From assembly GCA_024449915.1 (NCBI GenBank), contig JAMZAV010000167.1, positions 496,001-560,000 on the forward strand: DNA of 64,000 nucleotides. Reading direction: 5' to 3'. Shown here one piece after another: positions 24,111 through 36,492 of the stretch (within the stretch, counting starts at the first letter, position 1; every line of letters starts with the position of its first letter). The notes below the pieces were generated by a model. That model was not told the DNA's origin. It worked only from the letters and a program-made list of their open reading frames with translations, and did no database searches. The stretch is from Sweltsa coloradensis. Lineage: Eukaryota > Arthropoda > Insecta > Plecoptera > Chloroperlidae. The position numbers and the translations under genes are program-made.

Positions 24111-24525
24111 CTTCTTGTCACAGGTGACAGGTTTTATAAGTCTTTCCCAAAGTCTAGCTACCTGGAAACGATAATTGACTATTTCAAAGAGAGGTATTGT
24201 GGAGCTGAAAGGGGGCACCATAAAGAGACTGGTCGATCCACTTGGGTTATGTGATTGACAAAGTTACCCAATATAAAAATTATATCTTTATCATTAGCGA
24301 AATAATAATAAAATACTATTAATAAAACGTATGATACGCTGTGTGTTTTATAAAATTTGAATGAACATAATCGGACTTTGGAGTCTGTTTTTAAGTTGTT
24401 CCGACTTTGTTCATTCAAATTTTATAAAACGTACATATTATCATACTTTTTAGTTTTTATTTATACGTATTTTATTTGTATATTGCTAATAATTCTAAGA
24501 TTTAATATTTTATTGGGTAACCTGA
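24111..24525. repeat. Hairpin unit 2, carrying the Helitron empty site
   Basis: It abuts unit 1 head to tail. It contains TTCTTGTCACAGGTGACAGG, TTTCCCAAAGTCTAGCTACC, the empty site GGAAACGATAATTGAC (about 24168-24183), then TAAAGAGACTGGTCGATCC. The hairpin at about 24298-24480 has a shortened centre: TTTAAGTTGTTCCGACTTTG replaces the full loop, so part of the right arm is deleted. Confidence 0.6.
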
Positions 24526-25588
24526 AATTGTATAGATTTTTACTTTAATTACAAAGCATTATGTAGCGATAGCAAGCTACAATTTGTGTAGTTGTAGCGA
24601 GAAAAATAGCGTGACATATACGCCCCCCCCCCCCTTGAAAACTCAAAAGTCGGCACTGCAAAGTATCTGTTTTTGTCCGCGGCTTGATCATTATGGGTAT
24701 AAACTGCGAGTGCCCAACCGCCTACACACACATCGTTCGTTTTCTCTCGCTCACTCGCCCGCTCCCCCACTCTCACTATGTCTCGTGTTCAGCTGCGATG
24801 TGACTCATCGAGAGTTCGTAATGTGCATCATCCGCCAAAAACTTAATTTAATAAAAACAAAATTACTATAGTAAGGTGTTTACCAATAAAATTTACGAAG
24901 AAATTACAACAATGACATGCCAGTTATTGACGACAATGTCTTCTTAGATATGTATTATTATGAAATGAGCTATGTTTGGCGGGCCTTCAAATTCCAACTC
25001 GACACCTTCTCGCGGTTTGGCCCGTGAATAGGGGAGTTTCACTCCCTGAAACTAATGGCGAGCTCTGGGTCGTCGTCGGGGAACCCCTTCCCTTTGACCA
25101 CCTCCCCGACGGCGACGACGACAAAGACAACACGGACGGATGATGACACAGACGGAGACGACCACGACGTGGGGGAACCCCTGCCCTCCCCATGTTTGTG
25201 GCTGGTTCTGACCAGCACAGGCCTGTCCACCCCTTGTCCCCCCGCGTCATCCCTTACGTCCCTCCCTTCGTCTCGATTAGCCAAGTTGCATAAATATGAG
25301 ACGTAAAGCAATATCCAATCATCAATTAATCATCAATAATACTGATCAAGCAGATTTGCGTGAATCTGTTCTAAATAAGAAGCCATGAGTATATCAAAGA
25401 TATTATTTTTAAACTAACTAACTATTTATATAAACTATTTATAACTATTATAGTCATGCATGGGTATATTTATTCATGTCACACACAGCTTAGGCCTACT
25501 GCCAAGAGGTATCATAGAATATTGCTTCACATGCGTAATTCACATTTGTATACAAAATAAATAAGAAACTAACTGAAAATTTTCAAAG
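24526..25588. other. Spacer between hairpin units, with a GC-rich patch
   Basis: A run of 12 C lies at 24623-24634. From 25030 to 25300 the sequence is unusually GC- and CpG-rich (GACGGCGACGACGAC, GGGGGAACCCC). Both strands stay open there (plus 25055-25306; minus 24987-25250 and 25039-25311), as expected when T and A are rare. The reading frames are low-complexity and resemble no family I can name. The patch could be a fragment of an old coding sequence or transposon. Confidence 0.35.
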
Positions 25589-26049
25589 CACTGATGTCAA
25601 TGTTACCCTTGTTATACTCATCCATTCAAACTCCAGCCCTCAGAGTGGGCAAAAAACTTAGTATGTCGACCCAAACAAGCTCTTTTATAGTGGTCAGCAC
25701 AGACAGGTATTGTCGTGAAACTGAAAGGTGGATCCACTTGGGATGCATATATGTATTTCATTGATAAGTTTACCCAATCCCAATACAAAAATTGTATCGT
25801 ACAATCATTAGCGAAATAATAATCTAATACTATTAATAAACGTATGATACACTGTGTGTTTAATAAAATTTGAATTAACAAAATCGGACTCTGGAGTCAG
25901 GTTTTAAGTTGTTAATTGGTCTAATGATAAGTGGCTTAAAAACTGTCCATGAAGTCCGATTTTGTTCATTCAAATTTTATAAAACGTACATTTTATCATA
26001 CTTTTTATCAATAGTATTTTATTTTTATATTGCTAATAATTATAAGATT
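25589..26049. repeat. Hairpin unit 3, about 461 bp
   Basis: CACTG(A/T)TGTCAA begins at both 25589 and 26050, followed by CTCCA(G/A)CCCTCAGAG and GGCAAAAAA in each case, so unit 3 is flanked by direct repeats of about 70 bases with a 461-base period. The hairpin (about 25812-26030) shares arms with units 1 and 2: ACTATTAATAAACGTATGATAC, AAAATCGGACTCTGGAGTC, GAAGTCCGATTTTGTTCATTC. The left third differs from units 1 and 2. Confidence 0.6.
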
Positions 26050-26121
26050 CACTGTTGTCAACGTAACCCTATTGTTAATACTCCAACCCTCAGAGCAGGC
26101 AAAAAAATTACAATGTCGAAC
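26050..26121. repeat. Start of a further hairpin unit (truncated)
   Basis: It is a direct repeat of 25589-25672, including CTCCAACCCTCAGAGCAGGC and ATGTCGAAC. It ends within about 75 bases and is followed by unrelated sequence, so only the beginning of the next unit is present. Confidence 0.55.
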
Positions 26122-29100
26122 AAAACAAACACGGCGACTACCCACAGTCAGTAATGTTCCCGCCTCTTACTGCGTTCTCAACTCGTTTTTTTCGCCGAAC
26201 ACGAATATTCCAGCTAAGATAACCAACACACGCTTGACGCACAAGTGGGTGGAGAAAATAATCCCCCTCTTCTCAACTTAGCAAGTTATTATTTCGACCC
26301 CACTGTTGACAGACCCATCACTCGTAGTGCAATCAACCATGAAGTATGGATTCAGTTTCATGTTTAATTACATCATTCTTCCGGACGTGAAATTCAAATG
26401 TACGGTGTGTGCACAAACATTTTATTTGCATTGGAATGAAAATATTTGAAGTCAATACAAAGCTTGAGTTATTATTTTAAAATCCGTCGAACTAAACTTA
26501 TGAAACAAACACAAACAAGAAAAAAAGCGAGAACGGAGTCGGTCTCTGTTTATAAAACATCAACTTTTAAATGATTACAAATATTTATCATTTATTCACA
26601 TAGCCAATTAAAATAGTAAGATGTGATTTTGAAAAACTTTCCGAAACTGAACACAACTCAAACAGCTGACGGATAAGTTTGTGGAATCACAAGACTCAAT
26701 TACTTCTGTGGCATTGCTACCAACCTTTGACGTTTACTGGAGTCTCCCTCTAATGCAACCTAGCCAACATGCTGGTTTGCACAAACTTCAGCTAGAATCA
26801 TGTTATTCGGTTTAAAAACGACAAAAAAATAAAAACTATTTACCCTCGGCAAATACTAGATACCAAAAAGTCGGTAATTTGAGTGGACTGTAACTTTCCA
26901 GTTAGACGTCATTCTCCATGAAAAAGAAGAATACAGCATGCCATTTCAAAGCCACACACATGCTTTATTTGATATAGACGAGATAAAATAATGCGAAACA
27001 GTTATAGTTAAATAATACAGAATAGAAGATACCTGAAATTCAAGAAACGATTACCAATTTTATATGGAATTGATCGGTGAAACAGGATTGATCAAAGTGA
27101 AATAAATGTATGTCAATAAACTTCATATTTCCGTAATGACCTATATATAGTCAACAAGAATCATGTGCGGATACATTGTTACAATGGGACGCACCTTCGT
27201 CCACCGATCTTATTCTAGATATGCGTTCACCAAAACGAAACTTTTGCATTGCAAGAAGCTTTCATTGTACTAAACAATTTATTTGTATCTACTTCAACCA
27301 TCCCGAACGTTAGACATAAACGCAAACAACGACCAATAGAAACAGCCATCTGGGAAACACTATACTACTCGCAATAAAACACCACAGGTCTAACAGGTGA
27401 CGACATCCATTAAACCTTATTTACTATTTCACGAGCTTTCACATTAAATGCCAACAATCGCCAAATAAAAGAAGAGAGGGCGTAAAATATAAATAACGAC
27501 CATGACATAAAAACCCGCATGCATAATAAAAGTATAGAAATATAATTGACATACTGCATTGAAGTTTGAAACATCATAATAAATATAGAACAATCACGCA
27601 ATTATACAACAGAGAGCGAGAAAGCAATATTAATAACAACGGCTAACTGTAAATGTACACACCATTTTATGTCAAGTCGGGACAGTCTGGATGTGCCCTA
27701 CAAACTGCGCAGCTCAGCTAAGTACAGGTTTATTAATATTGATGATGAGTTTAAGAGCTAAGTTAATAATAAATAACACATCTTTGACTTTTCACCGATT
27801 AAACAATAAGTAAGTGATGTTTTTTTTGTTTGCTTTTTCGATATAACAAACGAAAACCTGTTCCTAACCTGAGCAGACTGTAGTGCGCGTACTGCATAAT
27901 ATAATGAATAGCTGAACAGGAAGGCCTCAGCAAACAAAACTTCCCACACTTGAGAGATGCTTTAAGTGACCTTGGGCATAATAACCTAGCATCATTTCCA
28001 GTGCCACTTTGCATTTCTTCTTCATGGATCATTTCTAGCAGAATTAGCACACAATGAAGGATAGAGAATATGTAATCAAACTTTTGAAGAATACTTAGAT
28101 TGTCGATAGTGCATTATTGTAGCTTTGAGTCGCTGACGTACATATTATTTATTCATGAAACGCCATCAAGCAGAAAATTATTACTTTAAAAACGTAATAA
28201 GGCATGAGTGCATTTATTTGTTACAAAATTATTACGTTTTGTAATTTGATTGCACATGAGAAGACCTTCAACAAAGTTACGTACAGTTTAATTGCACAAA
28301 TTATTGTTAATAATATTATTGTGTAAATGTTGTGTTGTGTGAATGAAATAATGCACATATACAATTATATCGGCAATAATATTCCTGTATTACATTATTT
28401 TTAATTGCAAATACAATTAAATTATATTCTTACAATAATATACATTAATCTAGACTTGGTAGACTGATCATCTCGATTGATTTTGTTATAAATTTTTATT
28501 TGTATAATTAGCGTTTAAATCGATTTTCCCTTAATTTAATTAGTAACTGAGTTTACGAATGAATAAAATATGTTGTAACTAGACATGAAAGTAGATTTTA
28601 TGAAATTGTAACAGAATAAACTTGAAAGTAGCACGAATATTCAATATAAAAATGTATAACATCGTTGCGAAAATTACCGACCTAATATTTGTTTTTCGTT
28701 GAACCAGCTTACCTACATAAGTTCGTTGATTATTGACACGTCGAAGTGATAATTGGCATTGATAAGTGTGAGATTACATAACGTGTCACAGCGATTGGTA
28801 AACACTCTGTGAGACAAACATAAGGAACAATGACATAACTTTCACTTGAACGTACTACTTGGCTGGGTCTGACTCCTAACGAGGTCACGGTCACCGATAC
28901 GGGTTATTAGCGAGGAACAGAATCGAGAGGAGGATCCCGATTACATAGTCGCCGGTCAGAGGAATTACACTTTACGGTGGAAGCGAATCGTAAATATGAT
29001 TTTATCGTTTGCAAGAAACGTCGTGTATGTAAATCGCGTTGACACCAGCAAGCTGTGAAAATCGACAGCTAGTGTCATACATATAGATAATGTACCCCCC

Positions 29101-31195
29101 TCTCCCCACCCTCTTAAAAAAAAACTAGTATGAAGTGAGCTGATCGGATTCATGGTGTTCATGGTGTCCAGTCAATCTATCTACATCGTAGCGTAGGAAA
29201 GTTGAAAACATTATTACACAATAATAAAACTTCCCCGACCCTCCCAACATCAATACAAACACAAATTGCATATTCACTGCATTCTAACTTCAGTTTAATA
29301 TAGATAAAAAAAAATATTGAAGATCGCCAACATTGTTTGGAAAATCCTTTATAGACAACTTATGGCGAACAATAATTGAAAAATCACATTATTTAATTGG
29401 TTTAAAATTTCCCAAATATTAGCAACAGATGTTTAAATATTACATGACGCAATTTTTTTCAGTTTAATTTGAACAGTACCTAACAAATAAGATGACACAA
29501 AACAAATATACTATTTGGCTTGGGCGGACAAATAAGCGTTCTGCTTGCACTTGGATATTTCGTTGTAAACTAAAATACACTAAAAGCATGTAAGGCAGTG
29601 CAAATGTACGCGATCGCTCGTTTAGGACCGAATACGAGAATCATCTTAGAAAACTGTTGAACTAATAATTAAATGCTGTGCATCTGCTCAACACTGTTGT
29701 CACTTTCAATTGCGACAATTCTTCGTGGGCAATAATATTTACTCAAGAGAGAAATCTTACTTGTAAAATACAATTTTAAATGTTGATTACACACGCAGAT
29801 CTATACTTACTACAGATGACGAGGCAATTGACGTAATGCCTGCAGATTCCCCTCTCACTTACTTAACTCTTGGTCGACATCGAAACTTCTAGTCACCGTT
29901 ACGCCATGCTCAAAACCCACCACGTTTATGCAATGATACCTAATAATAATTGCACTGCAATTTAAGGTTGTGATATATACGAGGTTGTGTCGTATTTCCT
30001 CCTTCTTATACAACCTTTGGTACGCGTGCCCAAACTATCAACTGCAGGAGTGGTTTCCAAAGAAATTGAAAAAAGTGACTTTACCAATGTAACTTGCCCC
30101 TGAGCATAGGTATAGTGTAAGTACATTCGACAATTACTTTAAATTTTAAATATTCTGCATACTAGAAAAGGAAGGGTCAACCATAAGTTGATTTTTAGAC
30201 ACTTTAATCTGATAGGATGGGTGGGGGGGAAGGTGGCGGTTAAACCACTTATAAAGAACAAAAAAGGCACCATTTTTTTAATATATAAAAACATTTAAAT
30301 GGTTGAGATGCACAAAGTCAAGTCTTCTAACTGACAGGTTTAAGTTCAGCCGGGGTGAGCCAAGAAGGTAGTCCGCCAAATATGCCCCAAGTGCAGGGCA
30401 AAACTCATGAAGAAAATTAACAACATAAGTCATATTAGTTGCAAGTGAAAAGAAACCAGAAAAACACAAGAAACACATTTTGGGGTACTAATTTTTGGAA
30501 AAAGTTTGCCATCCGTGCCATAGACAACACTTGCACAGCCATGCTGTTTTTAGGGTTGTAGGAAGAAAGCCAACGAATAAATGGTTTATATGAATGCAGG
30601 ACAGGGGGAAGGGGGATAGGATATCCTTCCATTCCCATTCGATCAAAAACATCATCAAAAAACAAATCCGGCAGGATCGTAGACTTCCTACGTGTGATAA
30701 AGTCGTATATAAGAATCTCCCTCAAGAGGGGAGAGTAGAATAAATACTATAACCTTGGAGTATACTCCAAACTAGAACATTGTATGAGTATAGGGTTCAG
30801 TGTTGTGGCTTTACGTTACTGTAAATGCAATGCTGACTAACGCAGAGTTTACGTGGATGAGACTGGAAAACAACAACATATAAATCCGTCTTCTTTCGAT
30901 ATTCGTGTACGCATATGTTTCGAGCTTACGCCTCAGAGGTCATAAGACACCTGACAAAAGTTATGTTAATTTGCTTCATTATTATTCGGAACATTGAGTT
31001 TAGGAGATATGTTGAGATTAGTATGATACATGATTTTGAATTAAAAACACTTTAAAAGTACATGTTTAGCGAATAAATTAATGATAACAACACCATTGGA
31101 TGGATATGTGTATTAATAAGCACCACAATCACTGTCATGACAGCACAATCAAACAAACTTCATATTTCGTTATTGACTTACTGACAGTTAAGTTT
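26122..31195. other. Unique AT-rich sequence, no supported gene
   Basis: No open frame exceeds 96 codons and none is recognisable. 28180-28620 is extremely AT-rich, with TTACAATAATA and AATTATAT words. Short G-rich (30219-30240) and C-rich (29094-29110) runs occur. I saw no tRNA-like fold and no inverted termini. Confidence 0.45.
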
Positions 31196-31412
31196 TAAAA
31201 GGGGTTTGCACTCTGGAGGATCGCAATTTCGGGAGATTGCACTTTTGGGAGATTGTACTTTCGGAAGATTACATTTTCGAGGTTTTACACTTTTGGTGAT
31301 TTAACCTTTTTGGGGCTTTACACTTTTGGTGTTTTGCACTTTCGAGAATTAGCTTTAAATTTTCGGGGTTTTGCACTTTCGGGAAAACGTTTTTCGGGGT
31401 TTTGTACACCAA
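31196..31412 (+). repeat. Minisatellite, about 14-20-bp units
   Basis: Variants of TTTTGCACTTTCGGGG or TTTTACACTTTTGGTG recur at least ten times: TTGCACTCTGGAGGA, TTGCACTTTTGGGAG, TTGTACTTTCGGAAG, TTACATTTTCGAGG, TTTACACTTTTGGTG, TTTGCACTTTCGGG. The open frame at 31253-31435 is a reading of this array. An inverted pair, ATTAAGTTTTTATTTATT (about 31431) and AATAAATAATATAAAA-type sequence ending TTATTAAACTTAAT (about 31496), follows it. Confidence 0.7.
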
Positions 31413-31544
31413 TAGGACATACCCAATTGGATTAAGTTTTTATTTATTTATTACGCCTAATGTTTTTCTTATTTTATATTATTTATTAAACTTAATCATG
31501 TTCAACATACTTATAGGGCGGGTGTGAGTCGCCTCGTGAGACAA

Positions 31545-31990
31545 GCGAAGCAACATCCAGAGTCCAGACTATTCTAAGCTAGAGCTAACTTCAGTCGCAA
31601 GCACCGAGCTGTGACGTGAGCTAATCAGAGATCCTGACCAGACTAGAACTCTTCGTGCACACGACAGAGCAGAGTGATGACACTCATTGTGAGGGGCTAC
31701 ATGACCCATATCTCGACACCATATCACCGTCAAGTGAAGACGTCCTCCTTGGTTAGAGCCGAGCCTCAGAGAAGCGAAGCAGCCTCCAGACTATTCTAAG
31801 CTAGAGCTAACTTCAGTCGCAAGCACCGAGCTGTGACGTGAGCTAATCAGAGATCCTGACCAGACTAGAACTCTTCGTGCACACGACAGAACAGAGTGAT
31901 GACACTCATTGTGAGGGGCTACATGACCCATATCTCGACACCATATCACCGTCAAGTGAAGACGTCCTCCTTGGCTAGAGACGAGCCTCA
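31545..31990 (+). repeat. Near-identical 222-bp tandem duplication
   Basis: AGACTATTCTAAGCTAGAGC begins at 31566 and again at 31788, a 222-base period. The two units differ only at a handful of sites (AGAGCAG versus AGAACAG; GGTTAGAGCC versus GGCTAGAGAC). The high identity, compared with other repeats here, implies a recent duplication or concerted evolution. The minus open frame at 31791-31994 lies in the second unit and has no recognisable domain. Confidence 0.85.
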
Positions 31991-32099
31991 GCACGTGCTA
32001 GTATTGATCAAGCGACCATCTTAGATGTTTGCATCAAATCAAAGGTAGCCGCCTGTGATAAGTCACGTGGAGTAGACGGAGCCCTCAACCCCTTAGCGC

Positions 32100-32123
32100 G
32101 GGGGTTGGGGGTGGGAGGTGGGG
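32100..32123 (+). other. Potential G-quadruplex motif
   Basis: Four G runs (GGGGG, GGGGG, GGG, GGGG) are separated by TT, T and AGGT, which fits the G3+N1-7 rule. It follows a C-rich stretch, CTCAACCCCTTAGCGC, that can pair with part of it, so a hairpin is an alternative. Confidence 0.55.
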
Positions 32124-34508
32124 AGCTGAGTCAATGTTTCTTCGCGAGCCCGAGTCAATTAACTTCTCTTGTTGACTGTACAGCTTATTCGTCCGGCAAT
32201 TTCGTTTAAATCTGTTGAATCGGATTAAAAGTATTTGTTTTTGTTATTTGTTTTGGGTGCTCGCAAGTTGAATCGTCCGTGCTTACAGGAAATAAAACGG
32301 GCGCGTGCAATTTGTCGAGCTTAGCAAACCTTGTGTTTTGAGTCGTGCTGATGTCTCTCGCCTAGTGAGAGATGTACTAATCTCGCTTCAGTCTTCTTGA
32401 GTGCGAGCGTCCGTCCTTTCAGCTGTCACCTCGCTTCTTTTCCGAGAGGAAAGCTAAATAAAACTCTTGCACTAATCCGAACAGCCGATTTTAATTACCA
32501 TACATCGCGTTGTAGAGAGGAAACTTATTACATTTCCTCCTTCGTTTCGGATTCAACATCCGTGCTTTTAATGATTTAAACATTTCTGTTGACACTCGTG
32601 TTTGTAAATACCTTCCTTTTACACATTTTCTGTTGACATTCCTTTTTGCAAATAACCCCCCCCCCCTCCACCCCGCACGTTACCCCCTCGTCACGTGTCT
32701 CCCACCATATCTTGCATTAAGCGGGCATCACTCTACTTCCCGCTGAAAAATTGTGTTTGAAATCCCGTTGGATGCAAAAAAACGTAACAAAACAAAATAA
32801 CGAGGGTTGGAAACTTTACAATTTGAAATGTTTGATACAGAAAAAAACACGTGCACTCTAATGAATTACGTTTGACAGAAAACTGCAGAGAAGTTTATTA
32901 TTTCTTTGCGCGTCCACATTTTTAATTAGCTCTGCAAGTCATTGTTTCGCGCATGCAATAATTGCGTGACTCTAGCGCCCGCACACCAAGCCCTCATTCA
33001 CGATTGTGCCACCTTTAATTTAACAGCAGGGGTTGCAGGATGATGAGCGAATCTATCTGCTTACAGCCCTCGGCTTACAACCCAATCAAAGGCAAGTCAT
33101 TATATAGCGCGAAGCCCTGACTGGTTGACGTTCTTATTACCTTCCCTATCCCTCACGGATGCCAAGCCCAAGCCAGAGGCAGGAAATGTTTTATCCAAAT
33201 CACATTTCAATCTAAATATCCGCGATTCGATTATAGTAGGGGGAAATATATAGATACATTTCTTAGTGTTCTTTCTGAGGGACGCTTTAACGATTCTGTT
33301 AATAAAGCCTTTTCTTATGTTGTATTTGTGTTTTGCGAATCTTTTTCAATATTTTTTGAACTAGGAAAAGTGATTCATAATTAAATGTGTTGATTTCGGT
33401 GTCAGGAGCCGGGGATCTAAATACAGCACAATGCATCAGAGCAGCTGTGAATGCGTTGTTCCATGTTGAATAGAAGAGTCAAAGACAAAATCTACAAAAA
33501 ATATTTCTAATAATAATCTCAATGAAGATAAACGTAAACAGATAGCTCCGTGCATTACTGATACATAGATAGTTTCAATGATACCACTTGCAGTCAATTT
33601 ATTGGTAGATTAAGATGGCGGATAATCTCGTGACGCAGAACAGCTAAGGAAAAGTTATTACTCTCACGAAGCCATCTTGCCTTGATATGTAGACATGCAC
33701 CAATTAGTTTAAGTGCATTAACTACGTCACAACCAAAACGATAATGCGATTGTATCGACAAATGACGAGAATTATTAACCAGCTTCTGTTATAGATAAAA
33801 ATATTTGTTCGCACTATTTAACTGAACACGTGGCTAATTGGGACGCAACTGGTCATTCATCCACCTTGTCACATATCGAGGGTGGTTTACTTTAGTGTCT
33901 GTTGATGTTTGCGATTATCATCCATATCTATATTCTATTTAATGAAGTTTTAATCGTGTATTATGTCTTGTTACCTTCGGGTTGATTGAAGTTTAACTCG
34001 ACGTACCTGGAACGTTTACAAAATCAGCTGTACACGAAACGAAAATTTCACGACATTCTGAAAATTAACCAGTTATTTATTCAATATCCATTTCACATTG
34101 TACTAAGTTAACAACATCGAACCAGATTGAAATGAGCAACAAACAAAATCATTATTAAATTGCTGACACAGAAATACGAACAATGGAGATTGAACAAATA
34201 AGTTCTGAGGTGACGAAATTGCGCATAAGATTCGTGGTTGCCTTTGACATGAATAAAATATCTCCAACCAAGGCTTTGTATTCGGTACGTGCAAGCTCAA
34301 GTCTCTCAATTTGAAGCATTCGTCGAAATAAAAACAAAATACGTACATTGAACGTGCACGCCACTTTTATCTGACAACGCTCACATACTCTCAAGTTTTC
34401 ACAAAGACAAATTGCTAGCCGGGTAGCCTCCTGTTCACTTACTTTGTAGTTTGTAGTACATTTTAATAGTTGCCAACTGTAGATTATTGTTTGGTCACTT
34501 CTCCATCT

Positions 34509-34539
<31 letters not shown>

Positions 34540-36084
34540 GTTAGTTAGTTAGAATTTGTGTGTCTAATTTTCACATTATTTTAACGCTCATATTATAAGA
34601 CGCTTCATCCTTGCGAAACGAGCACACAAATCTAGCATTTCATACACGCGACTAAACTGGGTCTAAGGACTAAAAACCTGGAACCTCCTTCATTAAATTC
34701 ATGCGGCCTATAAGCGCCATCAAAGAGCACCTTCTCAAGCGTTATAATCAAATACTTGTTGTAGGCCAACGTCTGAAGCATCTTAGCTGGGGCAGGGGGC
34801 TAAGCTACGCCAGGGCCCTGACAACACGTTTAGGGAAACAGCAAACATACAGAACTCTCAGTTTAACATGTAGATGCATAAACATGGGTTTCTGACTTCT
34901 GGAAACTTTTCTTGACCATTTTTATACCAATCAAAGATTGTATTGGAAATGTAACAAGGCTTTTTTAGTCGCAAAAAATAAATGATATTCGTTGTTTTTA
35001 TTGCAAGATATCGACAGAAATGGTGGAATACTCGAGGGCAGAGAGTGATAATGTGATTGTGTGGTTTTAGATATAATAATAGTTTGAAAGTTATGCAAGA
35101 AGAATTGCGATCAACAGGTAAATTCTCGCCCCTATTCGTGTATATGTAATCAGAAATTGAACACAAACTGCTAGTACTCAGATGTAACTTTTACATCATA
35201 TTTATTTATCAATTATTACAAATAATGTACATGATTGTTAGTTATATTATTGAATTCGTTTCCGTGAATAATCAAGTAAAAGCTTTCACCTACACTTACC
35301 CGTACATACATTAAGCCAATCATTGTATATATTTCCCAAATGAATTCGGGAAAATAAAACCTTCCTTCACTAACTTTTGCACCCAATAAAATGAGCCCCA
35401 GGCTGTTGAACAGAGTGTAATAGGACTTGTCCGTTTGAAAGCGGGGTCACACCGCAAACACTTTTCTCTCAATATCATTTTAAAACGGAATCTGTCGCCG
35501 TACAATGCTTTTACAAATTTTAAATAATTTTTTACATTTCCAAAAACAAATTCAATTCCATTAGGAGCTACCAACACCATTTGTTACTCGTTGGATACTC
35601 TGGAAAACAAGCAGGAAAATATATTCACGCACTCCGGAAGAGTAAAAGCAACAAGACTCGAAACAAAAAGCCTGCGTAGCGTAGGTATTAGTTACGGGGA
35701 ACGCAGCGAAATGTAGGAATGTTTTTCTGCGTCTTGCCACGAGCAAACAAAAGTTCACGAGATTCGTGTGGAGCTCTCGCAATCGATAACGTAATTTATA
35801 GCAAAAATATGGAAACGCGCGTTTATCTTGGAAATATAACTTTCATCAAACGACGGAATTATTTGCATTTATTTACATAAAAAAAACAAATCTGCCATTT
35901 TTCAATAGGCCTATACCAATAACATTGATCAGTCGGAAATGCCATCGTTATTGTGTATTTGATGTTGTTTTGTAGATAAAATGAAGAAAGATTACTCGTT
36001 TCTATTTAAATACAAGTTCGATGTTTAATGTCTCAATATCCTAAACGTATTTCGCAACATATCCTGCTCTTCAGCTTGCTAACA
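32124..36084. other. Unique sequence with simple repeats, no supported gene
   Basis: Run of 11 C at 32656-32666. (TTTA)n then (GTTA)n microsatellite at about 34507-34552. The region 32900-33180 is balanced in composition with several CpGs and includes CAATCAAAGG and TATATAGCGCG, which could be regulatory, but I cannot show it. The minus open frames at 34103-34394, 34858-35166 and 35320-35580 are at most 102 codons and not recognised. Confidence 0.4.
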
Positions 36085-36140
36085 GGTCTCAATCAAGAAT
36101 GTCGAGGGTTCGAAACCCTCCACAGGTGTTCTTTTAATGA
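36085..36140 (+). repeat. tRNA-like remnant with B box
   Basis: GAGGGTTCGAAACCCTC (36104-36120) is a perfect T-arm stem-loop containing the B box GGTTCGAAACC. It is followed within about 15 bases by TTTT. The A box and anticodon arm are not clear, so this is a SINE head or tRNA fragment rather than a functional gene. Confidence 0.4.
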
Positions 36141-36214
36141 AGCTCTCAGGGATAAAACGACCACTAATAAAATACCATACGAACAACCAAACAAAACTTT
36201 TAAAAGATCACGTG

Positions 36215-36420
36215 GATGTTTCCCGGTGGGGCCATAGGTATTTAGGTGACTAACTAGGTTATAAGTGCGTCTGTAATTGTGAAGGGGATTCACAGCATTT
36301 TCAAAAACGACTGAAGCATGCCACTGATAAAATTTCACTTACGATTGCTGCTGGCGGAAATCGAGCCCGTGACCTCACAAATCATAGTCTGGCGGCTCGC
36401 GTCACGCGTTAGTAGTAGCT
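36215..36420 (-). repeat. tRNA-derived SINE, minus strand
   Basis: On the minus strand the head reads GAGCTAGCTACTACTAACGCG, CCGCCAGACTATGATTTG and TCACGGGCTCGATTTCCGCC, i.e. decayed A-box, anticodon-arm and T-arm positions. The body continues leftward on the plus strand through GTGACTAACTAGGTTATAAG and TGTAATTGTGAAGG to CCCGGTGGGGCC at about 36220. The same body order occurs in the SINE at 38276-38515, so the two are related. Confidence 0.5.
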
Positions 36421-36422
36421 AG

Positions 36423-36458
36423 CTCTGTCAGTACCTCTGTCAGTACCTCTGTCAGTAC
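36423..36458 (+). repeat. Three exact 12-bp tandem units
   Basis: CTCTGTCAGTAC is repeated three times without change, directly beyond the tRNA-like head of the neighbouring minus-strand SINE. Confidence 0.85.
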
Positions 36459-36492
36459 CCAACAGCCCTTTATGTTATAACTTACTACTTAA

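Noticed and set aside
25055..25306. Thr/Asp-rich coding exon in the GC-rich patch
   Set aside because: Opposite-strand frames are equally open and the sequence is low-complexity, so composition alone explains the frame.
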